Assembly (NCBI RefSeq): GCF_020881035.1
Contig: NZ_JAJITC010000002.1
Coordinates: 248,001 to 312,000, forward strand
Direction of reading: 5' to 3'
DNA: 64,000 nt
Source of the DNA: Paraburkholderia translucens
GTDB taxonomy: Bacteria; Pseudomonadota; Gammaproteobacteria; Burkholderiales; Burkholderiaceae
The notes beneath the pieces were generated by a model that was not told where the DNA came from, searched no databases, and saw nothing but the letters and a program-made list of their open reading frames with translations. The translations under genes were made by a program, and so were the position numbers. Positions 28,270-37,263 of the stretch are shown here, piece by piece. Positions within the stretch are counted from its first letter, which is position 1. Each line of letters opens with the position of its first letter.

Positions 28270-29418
28270 ATGCGCATTTATGAAAGATATTTCGCGCGTC
28301 AGATTTATCTCACGTTCGTTTTCATCCTGTTTGCGTTTTCAGGTCTGTTCTTCTTTTTCGACCTGATCAACGAGCTGAACACGGTCGGTCACGGCAACTA
28401 CAAGTTCCAGTACGCGGTGCTGCGCGTCGCGCTGCAAACGCCGTCGCGTTTCTACGAAATCATTCCGGTGGCGGCGCTGATCAGCGCGATCTACGTGTTC
28501 GCACAGATGGCGGCGAACTCCGAATACACGATCTTCCGCGTGTCAGGCCTCGCGACGAACCAGTCGCTGCGCTCGCTGCTGAAGATCGGCATCCCGCTCG
28601 TGATCGTCACGTATCTGATCGGCGAAGTGGTCGGCCCATACACGGATCAGCTGTCCGAGCGCGTACGGCTCGAGGCGCTCGGCTCGTCGGTGTCGACCAA
28701 CTTCCAGTCGGGCGTGTGGGTCAAGGACACGCTCACCGAGCGCGCCGATGGCGAGCAGGTCACGCGCTTCGTCAACGTCGGCGAACTGAGACCCGACGCG
28801 ACGATCAGCAACGTGCGCATCTACGAGTTCGATTCGAAGTTCCGCCTCTCGAACGTGCGCATCGCGCAGAGCGGCCGCTATCAGCCGCCGGGCCACTGGC
28901 TGCTGACCGGCGTGACGGATACGCAACTGATCGACGTGCCCCCCGCTCCGGGCACGCCGGCCGATGCGCTCAATCCCGTGTACCGCGCGAAGCAGGTCAC
29001 GCTGCCCGAGTACTCGCTGCGCTCCGAGCTGACGCCGCAGATCCTTTCAGTGCTGCTGGTGTCGCCCGACCGGATGTCGATGTTCAACCTGTTCCGCTAT
29101 ATCCAGCATCTGACCGAGAACCATCAGGACACGCAGCGCTATGAAATCGCGCTGTGGCGCAAGTTGCTCTATCCGTTCGCGGTGTTCGTGATGCTGGTGC
29201 TGTCACTGCCGTTTGCGTATCTGCATACGCGCGCGGGCGTGGTCGGCATGAAGGTGTTCGGCGGCATCATGCTCGGCATGAGCTTCCAGCTGTTCAACAC
29301 GCTGTTCTCGCATATCGGCACGCTCAATACGTGGCCCGCGCCGTTGACGGCGGCGACGCCGGGGCTCGTGTACCTGGTGCTGGGACTCGTCGGATTGAAG
29401 TGGGTCGACCGGCACTAA
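28270..29418 (+). CDS. lptG: LptG, lipopolysaccharide export permease
   Basis: LptG is the second permease half of the LPS exporter. The 382-residue protein begins MRIYERYFARQIYLTFVFILFAF. It has a periplasmic domain in the middle and closes with helices containing LSLPFAYLHTRAGVVGMKVFGGIMLGMSFQLFN. It begins 3 bp after lptF and is clearly cotranscribed. The ATPase gene lptB is not in the window, as is usual. Confidence 0.95.
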   Translation: MRIYERYFARQIYLTFVFILFAFSGLFFFFDLINELNTVGHGNYKFQYAVLRVALQTPSRFYEIIPVAALISAIYVFAQMAANSEYTIFRVSGLATNQSLRSLLKIGIPLVIVTYLIGEVVGPYTDQLSERVRLEALGSSVSTNFQSGVWVKDTLTERADGEQVTRFVNVGELRPDATISNVRIYEFDSKFRLSNVRIAQSGRYQPPGHWLLTGVTDTQLIDVPPAPGTPADALNPVYRAKQVTLPEYSLRSELTPQILSVLLVSPDRMSMFNLFRYIQHLTENHQDTQRYEIALWRKLLYPFAVFVMLVLSLPFAYLHTRAGVVGMKVFGGIMLGMSFQLFNTLFSHIGTLNTWPAPLTAATPGLVYLVLGLVGLKWVDRH

Positions 29419-29452
29419 AGCGGCGGTGGGCGCATCGTCAGGAGCTGACGCG

Positions 29453-29833
29453 ATGGCTATGCACGGACTGATTCTATTTGGCCACGGCGCTCGCGATGCG
29501 CGCTGGCGCGAGCCGTTCGAGCGGCTCGCCGACAAGCTGCGCGCCGCGCGCGCGGCGACAGGCGACGCTCAGGCGGTCTCGCTCGCGTTTCTCGAACTGA
29601 TGGAGCCCGACCTGCCGACGGCCGTCGCGCAACTCGTCACGCAGGGCTGCGATGCGATCACCGTGGTGCCGGTATTCTTCGGGCAAGGCGGACATGTCCG
29701 CAAGGATTTGCCGGAGATCATCGATCAATGCCGCGCAGCCCATCCCGGCGTCGAGATGCGCTGCGCGGTGGCGGCGGGTGAAGATGAATCGGTGCTGGAT
29801 GCGCTCGCGCAGTATTGCTTGCGGCAAGTCTGA
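29453..29833 (+). CDS. cbiX: CbiX/SirB-type sirohydrochlorin chelatase
   Basis: The 126-residue protein is a short, single-domain class II chelatase. It starts GLILFGHGARDARWREPFERLA with the metal-binding histidine, and TVVPVFFGQGGHVRKDLPEI supplies the second site. Such short enzymes insert cobalt or iron into sirohydrochlorin. Because a SUMT gene and the siroheme enzyme CysI lie just downstream on the other strand, iron insertion for siroheme is as plausible as cobalt insertion for cobalamin. AGGAG about 8 bp before the ATG at 29453 supports this start. It follows lptG by 34 bp. Confidence 0.88.
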   Translation: MAMHGLILFGHGARDARWREPFERLADKLRAARAATGDAQAVSLAFLELMEPDLPTAVAQLVTQGCDAITVVPVFFGQGGHVRKDLPEIIDQCRAAHPGVEMRCAVAAGEDESVLDALAQYCLRQV

Positions 29834-29875
29834 TTTTTGTCGTTTCCTTGCCCGGGTGCGCCGCTCTCAGGCCTC

Positions 29876-30637
29876 TCAGGCCGCGACCCGCATCCCGTTC
29901 GCCGGGCGTTCAGCCTCGGCTTGCCGCGCCGCGAACGCCTCACCGATCATCAGCAGACTCGGCTGCGACGCATCGACCCAGCGCTGCGCCGCGCCCGCCG
30001 CGAGTTCGTCGAGCGTCAGCGTCAGCATGCGTTCGCGCGGCGTGCTGCAAGCCTCGACGATCGCAACGGGCGTGCTCGCGGGCTTGCCTGCATCGATCAG
30101 TTGCCGCGCGATCTCGACGCCGCTATCGCGGCCCATGTAGAACACCAGTGAATCGGCGTTGACCTGTTCGCGGATCTCGTCGGAGCCCGGCGCGCGGCTG
30201 AACGTCGCAAGCGCGACGCTGCGCGACACGCCGCGCAGCGTCAGCGAGCGCTTCAGCGTGGCCGCGCTCGCCAGCGCGGCGGTGATGCCCGGCACGACTT
30301 CATACTCGATGCCAGCGGCTTCGAGCGCGCGCATCTCTTCGTCGGCGCGGCCGAACAGCATCGGATCGCCGCCCTTCAAACGCACGACCACGCCGTGCTC
30401 CAAAGCCGCATCGACGATCTGCTTGTTGATGAACTGCTGCGCGGTCGACAACTGGCCGCAGCGCTTGCCGACCGCAATGCGCTTCGCGCGCGCGGGCGCG
30501 TAGTCGAGCATCGCCGGCTCGACCAGCGCGTCGTGCAGCACGACATCGGCGGCGCCGAGCAGCCGCGCGCCGCGTACCGTAATCAGGTCCGCAGCACCCG
30601 GTCCCGCGCCGATCAGATAGACCTTACCCATTTGCAT
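29876..30637 (-). CDS. cobA: Uroporphyrinogen-III C-methyltransferase (SUMT)
   Basis: SUMT methylates uroporphyrinogen III at C2 and C7 to precorrin-2, the branch point to siroheme and cobalamin. The product of about 253 residues has GKVYLIGAGPGAADLITVRG, the LKGGDPMLFGRADEE motif and VVPGITAALASAA. It has the methylase domain only, without the dehydrogenase/ferrochelatase half of CysG. It is the last gene of the cys operon, 16 bp after cysN, so siroheme supply to CysI is its likely role here. The start may be 30637 or the next ATG at 30631. Confidence 0.94.
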   Translation of the reverse strand: MQMGKVYLIGAGPGAADLITVRGARLLGAADVVLHDALVEPAMLDYAPARAKRIAVGKRCGQLSTAQQFINKQIVDAALEHGVVVRLKGGDPMLFGRADEEMRALEAAGIEYEVVPGITAALASAATLKRSLTLRGVSRSVALATFSRAPGSDEIREQVNADSLVFYMGRDSGVEIARQLIDAGKPASTPVAIVEACSTPRERMLTLTLDELAAGAAQRWVDASQPSLLMIGEAFAARQAEAERPANGMRVAA

Positions 30638-30653
30638 CAACCTGTTGCCTTGT

Positions 30654-31970
30654 TCAGGCGGAAAATGCCCGGATCATGCCGGCCGCGACGGTGTGGTTCG
30701 TCGCCTCGTCGATCAGCACGAACGCGCCGGTGCCCTGATGCGCGTCGTACGCGTCGCACACGAGCGGCTTCTGCAACGTCAGCGCGACACGGCCGATGTC
30801 GTTCATCGCCAGTTCCTTGCGATCGGTCGCCTGCGACAGCGTATACACGTCGAGCACTTCCTTGATCGCGCCGATCTTCGCGAACACCGTGTTGGTGGTC
30901 TGCTTCAGCAGATACTTGCGCTGCGTCGACAGCGGCGTGTCGTCGAACCAGCACAGATCCGCTTCGAGCTTCTTCGCCGGCTGCGGCGCCGCTTCACGCA
31001 GCACGAAGGTATCGCCACGCGACACGTCGACGTCTTCCGCGAGACGGATCGTCACCGTCTGGCCCGCGAACGCGCGGTCCACCTGGGCGGTGCCGCCGAC
31101 CACCGGCGCGATGATCTCGGCGACGGTCGCCTCGCGATTGGCGGGCAGCACGACGATCGTGTCGCCGAGCTTCACTTCGCCCGATTCCACACGGCCCATG
31201 TAGCCGCGGAAATCGTCGGCCTGGCTGCCGTCCTGGCGCGCGACCCACTGCACCGGGAAGCGCAGCGCCTCGCCGCTCGCGGTATCGACCGGCAGCGCTT
31301 CGAGCACGTCGAGCAGCGGCTGACCCGCGTACCACGGCATGCGCTCGCTGGCCGTGACGATGTTGTCGCCCTTCAGCGCCGAGACCGGTACGAAGCGCAC
31401 GTCCTGCAGGCCGAGGTGGCGCGCGAGCGCGACATACGCGTCGCGGATCTCGTTGAAGCGTGCTTCGCTGTATTCGACGAGGTCCATCTTGTTGATTGCG
31501 ACGATCACATGCTGCAGACCGAGCAGCTTGACGATCGCGCTATGACGCTTGGTTTGCGGCAGCAGTCGCGCGACGCCGTTGTCGAACGTCACGCGCGTCG
31601 CGTCGACGAGAATGATCGCCGCATGCGCGGTCGACGCGCCGGTCACCATGTTGCGCGTGTACTGTTCGTGGCCGGGCGTGTCGGCGATGATGAACTTGCG
31701 CTTGGCCGTGGCGAAATAGCGGTATGCGACGTCGATCGTGATGCCTTGCTCGCGCTCGGCTTCGAGGCCGTCGGTCAGCAGCGACAGATCGATTTCGTCG
31801 CCGACGGTGCGCTTGTTCTTCGCGCGCGACAGCGCCGAGAGCTGATCGCTCAACACGGCCTTGCTGTCGTACAGCAGGCGGCCGATCAGCGTGCTCTTGC
31901 CGTCGTCGACGCTGCCCGCGGTGATGAAACGCAGCACGCCGAGGTCTTCTGGTTGATGAATACTGCTCAT
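30654..31970 (-). CDS. cysN: CysN, sulfate adenylyltransferase subunit 1 (GTPase)
   Basis: CysN is the regulatory GTPase that drives APS formation by CysD. The 438-residue protein has an EF-Tu-like G domain with the P-loop GSVDDGKST (residues 19-27), the switch II motif DTPGHEQY and NKMD, then beta-barrel domains. There is no C-terminal APS kinase (CysC) domain, consistent with an APS-reductase pathway that needs no PAPS. It lies 24 bp after cysD. Confidence 0.95.
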   Translation of the reverse strand: MSSIHQPEDLGVLRFITAGSVDDGKSTLIGRLLYDSKAVLSDQLSALSRAKNKRTVGDEIDLSLLTDGLEAEREQGITIDVAYRYFATAKRKFIIADTPGHEQYTRNMVTGASTAHAAIILVDATRVTFDNGVARLLPQTKRHSAIVKLLGLQHVIVAINKMDLVEYSEARFNEIRDAYVALARHLGLQDVRFVPVSALKGDNIVTASERMPWYAGQPLLDVLEALPVDTASGEALRFPVQWVARQDGSQADDFRGYMGRVESGEVKLGDTIVVLPANREATVAEIIAPVVGGTAQVDRAFAGQTVTIRLAEDVDVSRGDTFVLREAAPQPAKKLEADLCWFDDTPLSTQRKYLLKQTTNTVFAKIGAIKEVLDVYTLSQATDRKELAMNDIGRVALTLQKPLVCDAYDAHQGTGAFVLIDEATNHTVAAGMIRAFSA

Positions 31971-31994
31971 GATTGCATTAGCCTCGCCGTGTGC

Positions 31995-32957
31995 TTAGAA
32001 ATAACCCTGCTTCTTGCGCTGTTCCATCGCCGCTTCCGACACCTGATCGTCCATCCGCGTCGCACCGCGTTCCGTGATTTCGGTGACGGCCGTCTCGGCG
32101 ATGATCTTCTCGATGTCGTCCGCGTCGCTTTCGACCGGGCACGTGCAGCTGATGTCGCCGACCGTGCGGAACCGTACGAGCGCGTGTTCGCTGGTCTCGC
32201 CCTCGCGCATCGGCGTGAGCGGCGTGACCGGCACGAGCAGGCCGTTGCGGCGCACGATCTCGCGCTGGTGCGCGTAGTAGATCGACGGCAGTTCGAGCTG
32301 TTCACGCGCGATGTACTGCCACACGTCGAGTTCGGTCCAGTTCGAGATCGGGAACACGCGCATGTGTTCGCCATTGTGCAGACGCGCGTTATAGAGGCTC
32401 CACAGTTCCGGGCGCTGCGCCTTCGGGTCCCACTGGCCGAACTCGTCGCGGAACGAAAAGATGCGCTCTTTCGCGCGAGCCTTTTCTTCGTCGCGGCGCG
32501 CGCCGCCGATCATGGCCGTGTAGCCGTATTGCTCGATCGTCTCCAGCAGCGTGACCGCTTGCGCGGCATTGCGCGAATCCGTCTCGCGACGCAGACGCAC
32601 CGTGCCGCGCTTGATCGAATCCTCGACATGCCCGACCACCAGTTCCGCGCCGATCTCTTGCGCGCGACGATCGCGGAAGTCGATCACTTCGTCGTAGTTA
32701 TGGCCGGTGTCGATATGCACGAGCGGGAACGGCAGCTGCGTCTTGCGGTTCGCGCCGAGGCCGAACGCCTTCAGTGCGAGTGCGAGCACCACGACGGAAT
32801 CCTTGCCGCCCGAAAACAGCAACGCCGGCTTGCTGCATTCGGCGACCAGTTCGCGCAGGATGTGAATCGACTCGGCTTCGAGCCAATCGAGGTGATCCAT
32901 CCGGTTGACCGTGTTGGCCAGCGGAGCGTTGACAGCGGAATCGAGCGTGGTGCTCAT
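31995..32957 (-). CDS. cysD: CysD, sulfate adenylyltransferase subunit 2
   Basis: CysD carries out ATP + sulfate to APS + pyrophosphate. The 320-residue protein has the PP-loop LFSGGKDS (residues 47-54), VHIDTGHNYDEVIDFRD and GGARRDEEKARAKERIFSFRD, and ends with the conserved MEQRKKQGYF. The start at 32957 gives the full protein. It follows cysH by 100 bp, the largest gap in the operon, in which I see no terminator. Confidence 0.95.
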   Translation of the reverse strand: MSTTLDSAVNAPLANTVNRMDHLDWLEAESIHILRELVAECSKPALLFSGGKDSVVVLALALKAFGLGANRKTQLPFPLVHIDTGHNYDEVIDFRDRRAQEIGAELVVGHVEDSIKRGTVRLRRETDSRNAAQAVTLLETIEQYGYTAMIGGARRDEEKARAKERIFSFRDEFGQWDPKAQRPELWSLYNARLHNGEHMRVFPISNWTELDVWQYIAREQLELPSIYYAHQREIVRRNGLLVPVTPLTPMREGETSEHALVRFRTVGDISCTCPVESDADDIEKIIAETAVTEITERGATRMDDQVSEAAMEQRKKQGYF

Positions 32958-33057
32958 ATCGGGTCCTTCGTTGATTCGCCCGGCAACTGCTGGCGCGCGG
33001 GCGGAAGTGTTCTGATCGGTATCGGCGGCGGTCAACCGCGAACTCGGTGCCCGGCCC

Positions 33058-33804
33058 TCACGCCGACGCATTTTCGTTGTGCTCGACCGCAATTGGGGTG
33101 ATCGCCGTGATATGCAAGCCGCACTCCTTCGTATCGCGCGACTCCCACCACCAGCGCCCTGCCCGGCTGTCCTCGCCGGGACGGATCGCACGCGTACACG
33201 GCTCGCAGCCGATGCTCGGATAACCGCGCGCATGCAGCGGATTGACCGGCACGTCGAAGGTCTTGAGATAATCCCAGACTTCGGCTTCGGTCCAGTCCGC
33301 GAGCGGGTTGAACTTGGCAATGTCGCGCGCGCCGTCGTGCTCTTCCTCGTGCAGCTCGGCACGCGTGACCGACTGCTCGCGACGTTGCCCCGTCACCCAG
33401 GCGCTGACGTCGGCGAGCGCGCGATTGAGCGGCTCGACCTTGCGGATCTCGCAGCAGCGCTTGCGCAGCTCGACGCTTTCATAGAACGCGTTCAGACCGT
33501 GCTCGCTCACATACTGCTCGACCGCGGCCGGCTGCGGATGAAACTGCTCGATGTCATAGCCGTAGCGCTCTTTCACGCGATCGAGCATGCCGAGCGTTTC
33601 AGCATGCAAACGGCCCGTGTTCAGCGAAAAGATGCCGATCTTCACGCCGCGCGAGAGGATCGCATGCGTGAGCAGCATGTCTTCGGCCGCGAGGCTGCTC
33701 GCGAGCTTCACGCGCGCGTGACGCGCAGCGATCGAATCGAGCAGCGCATCGAGACGCTCGACCTTCGCCGCAAGCTCCCGGCTCAATGATTGCGCGGTGC
33801 TCAT
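33058..33804 (-). CDS. cysH: CysH, assimilatory adenylyl-sulfate (APS) reductase
   Basis: CysH reduces activated sulfate to sulfite with thioredoxin. The 248-residue product has the cysteine pairs Cys117-Cys118 and Cys200-Cys203 that hold a 4Fe-4S cluster, and the catalytic cysteine at about 228 in ECGLH. The cluster cysteines mark the APS-specific (not PAPS-specific) type, in agreement with the lack of a CysC domain or gene here. The start at 33804 overlaps the DUF934 gene by 4 bp. Confidence 0.94.
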   Translation of the reverse strand: MSTAQSLSRELAAKVERLDALLDSIAARHARVKLASSLAAEDMLLTHAILSRGVKIGIFSLNTGRLHAETLGMLDRVKERYGYDIEQFHPQPAAVEQYVSEHGLNAFYESVELRKRCCEIRKVEPLNRALADVSAWVTGQRREQSVTRAELHEEEHDGARDIAKFNPLADWTEAEVWDYLKTFDVPVNPLHARGYPSIGCEPCTRAIRPGEDSRAGRWWWESRDTKECGLHITAITPIAVEHNENASA

Positions 33805-34346
33805 GCCGCAGCCTTGTCGGCGCCAGCCTGCGCCGCGCGGCGGCGAAACAGCGGCGACGGGTTATCGACGGCGCCCTGGTACTGCACGCTGAACTCGTCG
33901 AACGCCTTCAGCGCGTCGTTGATGTCCTTGTCCGCGCGCAGCGCGTATGCGTCGAAGCCGCAGCGGAACATGAAGGTGATCTGATCGCGCAGCACATCGC
34001 CGATCGCGCGCAGCTCGCCCTTGTAGCCATAGCGCTCGCGCAGCAAACGGCCGATGCTGTAGCCGCGGCCGTCGCGGAACACCGGGAAGTCCACGGCGAT
34101 CAACGCGAGCTTGTCGAAGTCGCCGGCGATATCCGCCGGTTCGCTATCCGGCGCGAGCCACACGCCGATCTCGGCGGCGCTACGCGAAGCGACGAGCGCA
34201 TCGCGCCCGGCTTGCCACAGCGCCAGCGGCACGATCACCTTGCCGGCCGGCAATTCGCTCACCGCAGGCAAAGCGCCGTCTTCCGCGGGGCGCACGACGC
34301 TCCAGTCGTCGTTGACGATCGCGCGGTTCTTGATGATAGAAGCCAT
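33801..34346 (-). CDS. DUF934 family protein of the sulfite reductase operon
   Basis: The 181-residue protein matches the DUF934 family, for example in VDFPVFRDGRGYSIGRLLRERYGYKGELRAIGDVLRDQ and MFRCGFDAY. The family is nearly always encoded between cysI and cysH, as here, and is taken to help sulfite reductase, perhaps in electron delivery or assembly; the activity is unproven. It follows cysI by 21 bp and overlaps cysH by 4 bp. Confidence 0.92.
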   Translation of the reverse strand: MASIIKNRAIVNDDWSVVRPAEDGALPAVSELPAGKVIVPLALWQAGRDALVASRSAAEIGVWLAPDSEPADIAGDFDKLALIAVDFPVFRDGRGYSIGRLLRERYGYKGELRAIGDVLRDQITFMFRCGFDAYALRADKDINDALKAFDEFSVQYQGAVDNPSPLFRRRAAQAGADKAAA

Positions 34347-34367
34347 CTGTTCAGTATCCTTTCGCGG

Positions 34368-36047
34368 TTACGCGTGAGCCGGTTGACGCGCGGCGTACAC
34401 GCGCTCCTTGAACGGCGTGATGCCGATGCGGTTGTACGTATCGATGAAACGCTCGCCTTCCTGGCGGTTTTCCACGAAGGTGTCGATCACTTTCGTCATG
34501 ACGTCCGGCATTTCCTCGGCTGAGAACGACGGGCCGATTACGCGGCCAAGGTGAGCGCCGGTCGCGCCCGAGCCCTGCTCGCCGCCGAGCGTCACCTGGT
34601 ACCACTCGGAGCCGTCCTTGTCGACGCCCAGAATGCCGATGTTGCCGACGTGATGGTGACCGCACGCGTTGATGCAGCCCGAGATGTTCAGCGACACGTC
34701 GCCCAGGTCGTGCACGTAATCGAGATCGTTGAAGCGTTCCTGGATCGCGAGCGCGATCGGAATCGACTTGGCATTCGCGAGCGAGCAGAAGTCACCGCCC
34801 GGGCACGAGATGATGTCGGTCAGAAGACCAACGTTCGGCGTCGCGAAGCCTTGCGCTTTGGCCTTTTCCCACAGTGCGAACAGGTCGCGCTTCTTCACGT
34901 CGGCGAGAATCAGGTTCTGTTCGTGCGACACGCGGATCTTGCCGAACGAGTATTCGTCGGCCCAGTCGGCGACGGCGTCCATCTGCACGTCGGTCGCGTC
35001 GCCCGGCGCGACCGTGGCCGGCTTCAGCGACAGCGTGACCGACGCATAGCCCGCGACCTTGTGCGGACGCACGTTACGCTCGACCCAGCGCGCGAACGCG
35101 CGATTTTCCAGCAGATGCTTTTCGAACGACGTATCGGTGTCCGGCAGCTTCTCGTAAGCGGGCGGCGCGAAAAACTGCGTCACGCGATCCACTTCGGCCT
35201 GCGTCAGCGTCGACGGACCGTCCTTGAGGTGTTGCCACTCTTCCTCGACCTGCGCGGAGAACTTCTCCGGCGAGAGCGCCTTCACGAGGATCTTGATACG
35301 CGCCTTGTACATGTTGTCGCGGCGGCCGTAGCGGTTGTACACGCGCAGCACGGCTTCGCAGTAGGTCAGCAGATGCTGCCACGGCAGATCGCGGCGGATG
35401 ATCGCGCCGACGATCGGCGTGCGTCCCAGACCGCCGCCCGCCAGAATGTCGACCACCAGTTCGCCCTGCGCGTCCTTCCTCAGATACACGCCCATGTCGT
35501 GGATCTGCACCGCCGCGCGATCTTCCTTCGAACCCGACACGGCGATCTTGAACTTGCGCGGCAGCCAAGCGAATTCAGGATGGAACGTCGACCATTGACG
35601 CAGGATCTCGGCCCACGGGCGCGGATCGACCACTTCGTCGGGTGCGACGCCGGCGAATTGGTCTGCCGTGATGTTGCGGATGCAGTTGCCCGAGGTCTGA
35701 ATGCCGTGCATCTGCACGGCGGCGAGCTTGCGCAGGATTTCCGGCGTTTCCTCGAGCTTGATCCAGTTGTACTGGATGTTCGAGCGGGTCGAGAAATGGC
35801 CGTAGCCGCGGTCGTGTTCGCGCGCGATCTGCGCGAGCACGCGCATCTGGTCACTGCGCAGGTTGCCGTACGGAATCGCGATGCGGTGCATGTATGCGTG
35901 GCGCTGGTAGTACAGGCCGTTCTGCAGACGCAGCGGACGGAATTCCTCTTCGCTCAATTCGCCCGACAAGCGGCGGCGAACCTGATCGGCGTATTGCGCG
36001 ACCCGTTCATCGACGATGGTCTGGTCGTACTGATCGTATTGGTACAT
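34368..36047 (-). CDS. cysI: CysI, siroheme-containing sulfite (nitrite/sulfite) reductase
   Basis: This enzyme carries out the six-electron reduction of sulfite to sulfide. The 559-residue protein has the duplicated ferredoxin-like/siroheme domains. The coupled siroheme-4Fe4S site has cysteines at 415, 421, 458 and 462 (CPGGDFC and CINAC). It is the single-polypeptide type common in Burkholderiaceae; no flavoprotein cysJ is present, so electrons probably come from ferredoxin or another donor. It is first in the operon and diverges from cysB. Confidence 0.94.
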   Translation of the reverse strand: MYQYDQYDQTIVDERVAQYADQVRRRLSGELSEEEFRPLRLQNGLYYQRHAYMHRIAIPYGNLRSDQMRVLAQIAREHDRGYGHFSTRSNIQYNWIKLEETPEILRKLAAVQMHGIQTSGNCIRNITADQFAGVAPDEVVDPRPWAEILRQWSTFHPEFAWLPRKFKIAVSGSKEDRAAVQIHDMGVYLRKDAQGELVVDILAGGGLGRTPIVGAIIRRDLPWQHLLTYCEAVLRVYNRYGRRDNMYKARIKILVKALSPEKFSAQVEEEWQHLKDGPSTLTQAEVDRVTQFFAPPAYEKLPDTDTSFEKHLLENRAFARWVERNVRPHKVAGYASVTLSLKPATVAPGDATDVQMDAVADWADEYSFGKIRVSHEQNLILADVKKRDLFALWEKAKAQGFATPNVGLLTDIISCPGGDFCSLANAKSIPIALAIQERFNDLDYVHDLGDVSLNISGCINACGHHHVGNIGILGVDKDGSEWYQVTLGGEQGSGATGAHLGRVIGPSFSAEEMPDVMTKVIDTFVENRQEGERFIDTYNRIGITPFKERVYAARQPAHA

Positions 36048-36283
36048 TCGGGGGCCCCAATTATTCGAAACTTCGCGTGACTCGCGGCGGTCCGGCGTCC
36101 CGGTTTGCGCCGCGGCTCGAGTATCCGTGTTTGTCAGCTATGGCAAGCGAGCGTTTAGACCCATCGCTCATTTGCTTATAACAAATACAGATATCCATAT
36201 TGAAAAAGATGGACAGATCGTAATAAACTCGCCTTATATTTCAAACGACTAAAAAATTCTTTTTATATGCGGCGAGGTTATAT
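36048..36283. promoter_or_regulatory. AT-rich divergent control region between cysI and cysB
   Basis: This 236-bp gap is strikingly AT-rich from about 36170 to 36280 compared with its surroundings, with TTATAACAAATAC, TATCCATATTG and TATATTTCAAACG. It must contain both the cysI operon and cysB promoters. CysB sites are poorly conserved AT-rich sequences, so this is the natural place for CysB binding, but I cannot define exact sites. Confidence 0.55.
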
Positions 36284-37225
36284 ATGAACCTGCACCAATT
36301 TCGCTTCGTCCGCGAGGCTGTGCGTCAGAATTTCAACCTCACCGAAGCCGCCAAGGCACTGTATACAAGCCAGCCTGGTGTCTCGAAGGCGATCATCGAG
36401 CTGGAGGACGAACTCGGCGTCGAAATCTTCACCCGCCACGGCAAGCGCGTGCGCTCGCTGACCGAGCCGGGCCGCATCATATTGCAATCGATCGAAAAAA
36501 TCCTGCAGGAAGTGGAAAGCCTGAAGCGGGTCGGCAAAGACTACGCGGCGCAGGATCAGGGCAACCTGACGATCGCCGCGACCCACACGCAGGCGCGCTA
36601 CTCGCTGCCGGGCGCGATCGCCGAGTTCAAGAAGCGCTTCCCGAAGGTCCACCTTTCGATTCTGCAAGGCAGTCCGACCCAGGTCGCCGAAATGGTGCTG
36701 CACGACCAGGCCGACCTCGCGATCGCGACCGAAGCGATCTCCACCTACAAGGATCTGGTGTCGCTGCCCTGCTTTCAGTGGCACCACGTTGCGGTGATGC
36801 AGCCGGACCATCCGCTGCTCGAGCGCAAGCTGCTGTCGCTGGACGACCTGACCCTGTACCCGCTGATCACCTACGACAATGCGTTCGCCGGCCGCACCAA
36901 GATCAACGAGGCGTTCCGCCTGCGCGGCCTGCACCCGGACATCGTGCTCGAGGCGATCGATGCGGACGTCATCAAGACCTACGTCGAACTGGGCCTCGGC
37001 GTCGGCATCATGGCCGACATCGCGTTCAACGGCGAGCGCGACCGCCATTTGCGCGCGATGCCGGTCGGCCATCTGTTCGGCAGCAACGTGACGCGCGTCG
37101 CGCTGAAACAGGGCGCGTATCTGCGCAGCTACGTGTACACGCTCGTCGAGCTGCTCTCGCCGAGCCTGAACCGCAAGCTGATCGAGCAGGCGCTGAAGGG
37201 TGAACACGAAATCTACGAACTTTGA
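36284..37225 (+). CDS. cysB: CysB-type LysR regulator of sulfur assimilation
   Basis: The 313-residue LysR protein starts MNLHQFRFVREAVRQNFNLTEAAKALYTSQPGVSKAI, the canonical CysB winged helix, and continues with the effector domain (TIAATHTQARYSLPGAIAEFKKRFPKVHLSILQGSP). CysB activates sulfate assimilation genes in response to N-acetylserine or related signals and represses itself. It diverges from cysI, its expected target. The next gene, a periplasmic binding protein, starts 38 bp after its stop. Confidence 0.94.
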   Translation: MNLHQFRFVREAVRQNFNLTEAAKALYTSQPGVSKAIIELEDELGVEIFTRHGKRVRSLTEPGRIILQSIEKILQEVESLKRVGKDYAAQDQGNLTIAATHTQARYSLPGAIAEFKKRFPKVHLSILQGSPTQVAEMVLHDQADLAIATEAISTYKDLVSLPCFQWHHVAVMQPDHPLLERKLLSLDDLTLYPLITYDNAFAGRTKINEAFRLRGLHPDIVLEAIDADVIKTYVELGLGVGIMADIAFNGERDRHLRAMPVGHLFGSNVTRVALKQGAYLRSYVYTLVELLSPSLNRKLIEQALKGEHEIYEL

Positions 37226-37263
37226 AACGCATCCGAACCGCTTCTCGCCACGGAGACCTTCTG

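Noticed and set aside
30645..33101. An 818-codon open frame on the plus strand
   Set aside because: It lies antisense to cobA, cysN and cysD, which are clearly identified. Long antisense frames are expected at this GC content, and its product has biased Arg/Ala/Asp/His composition.
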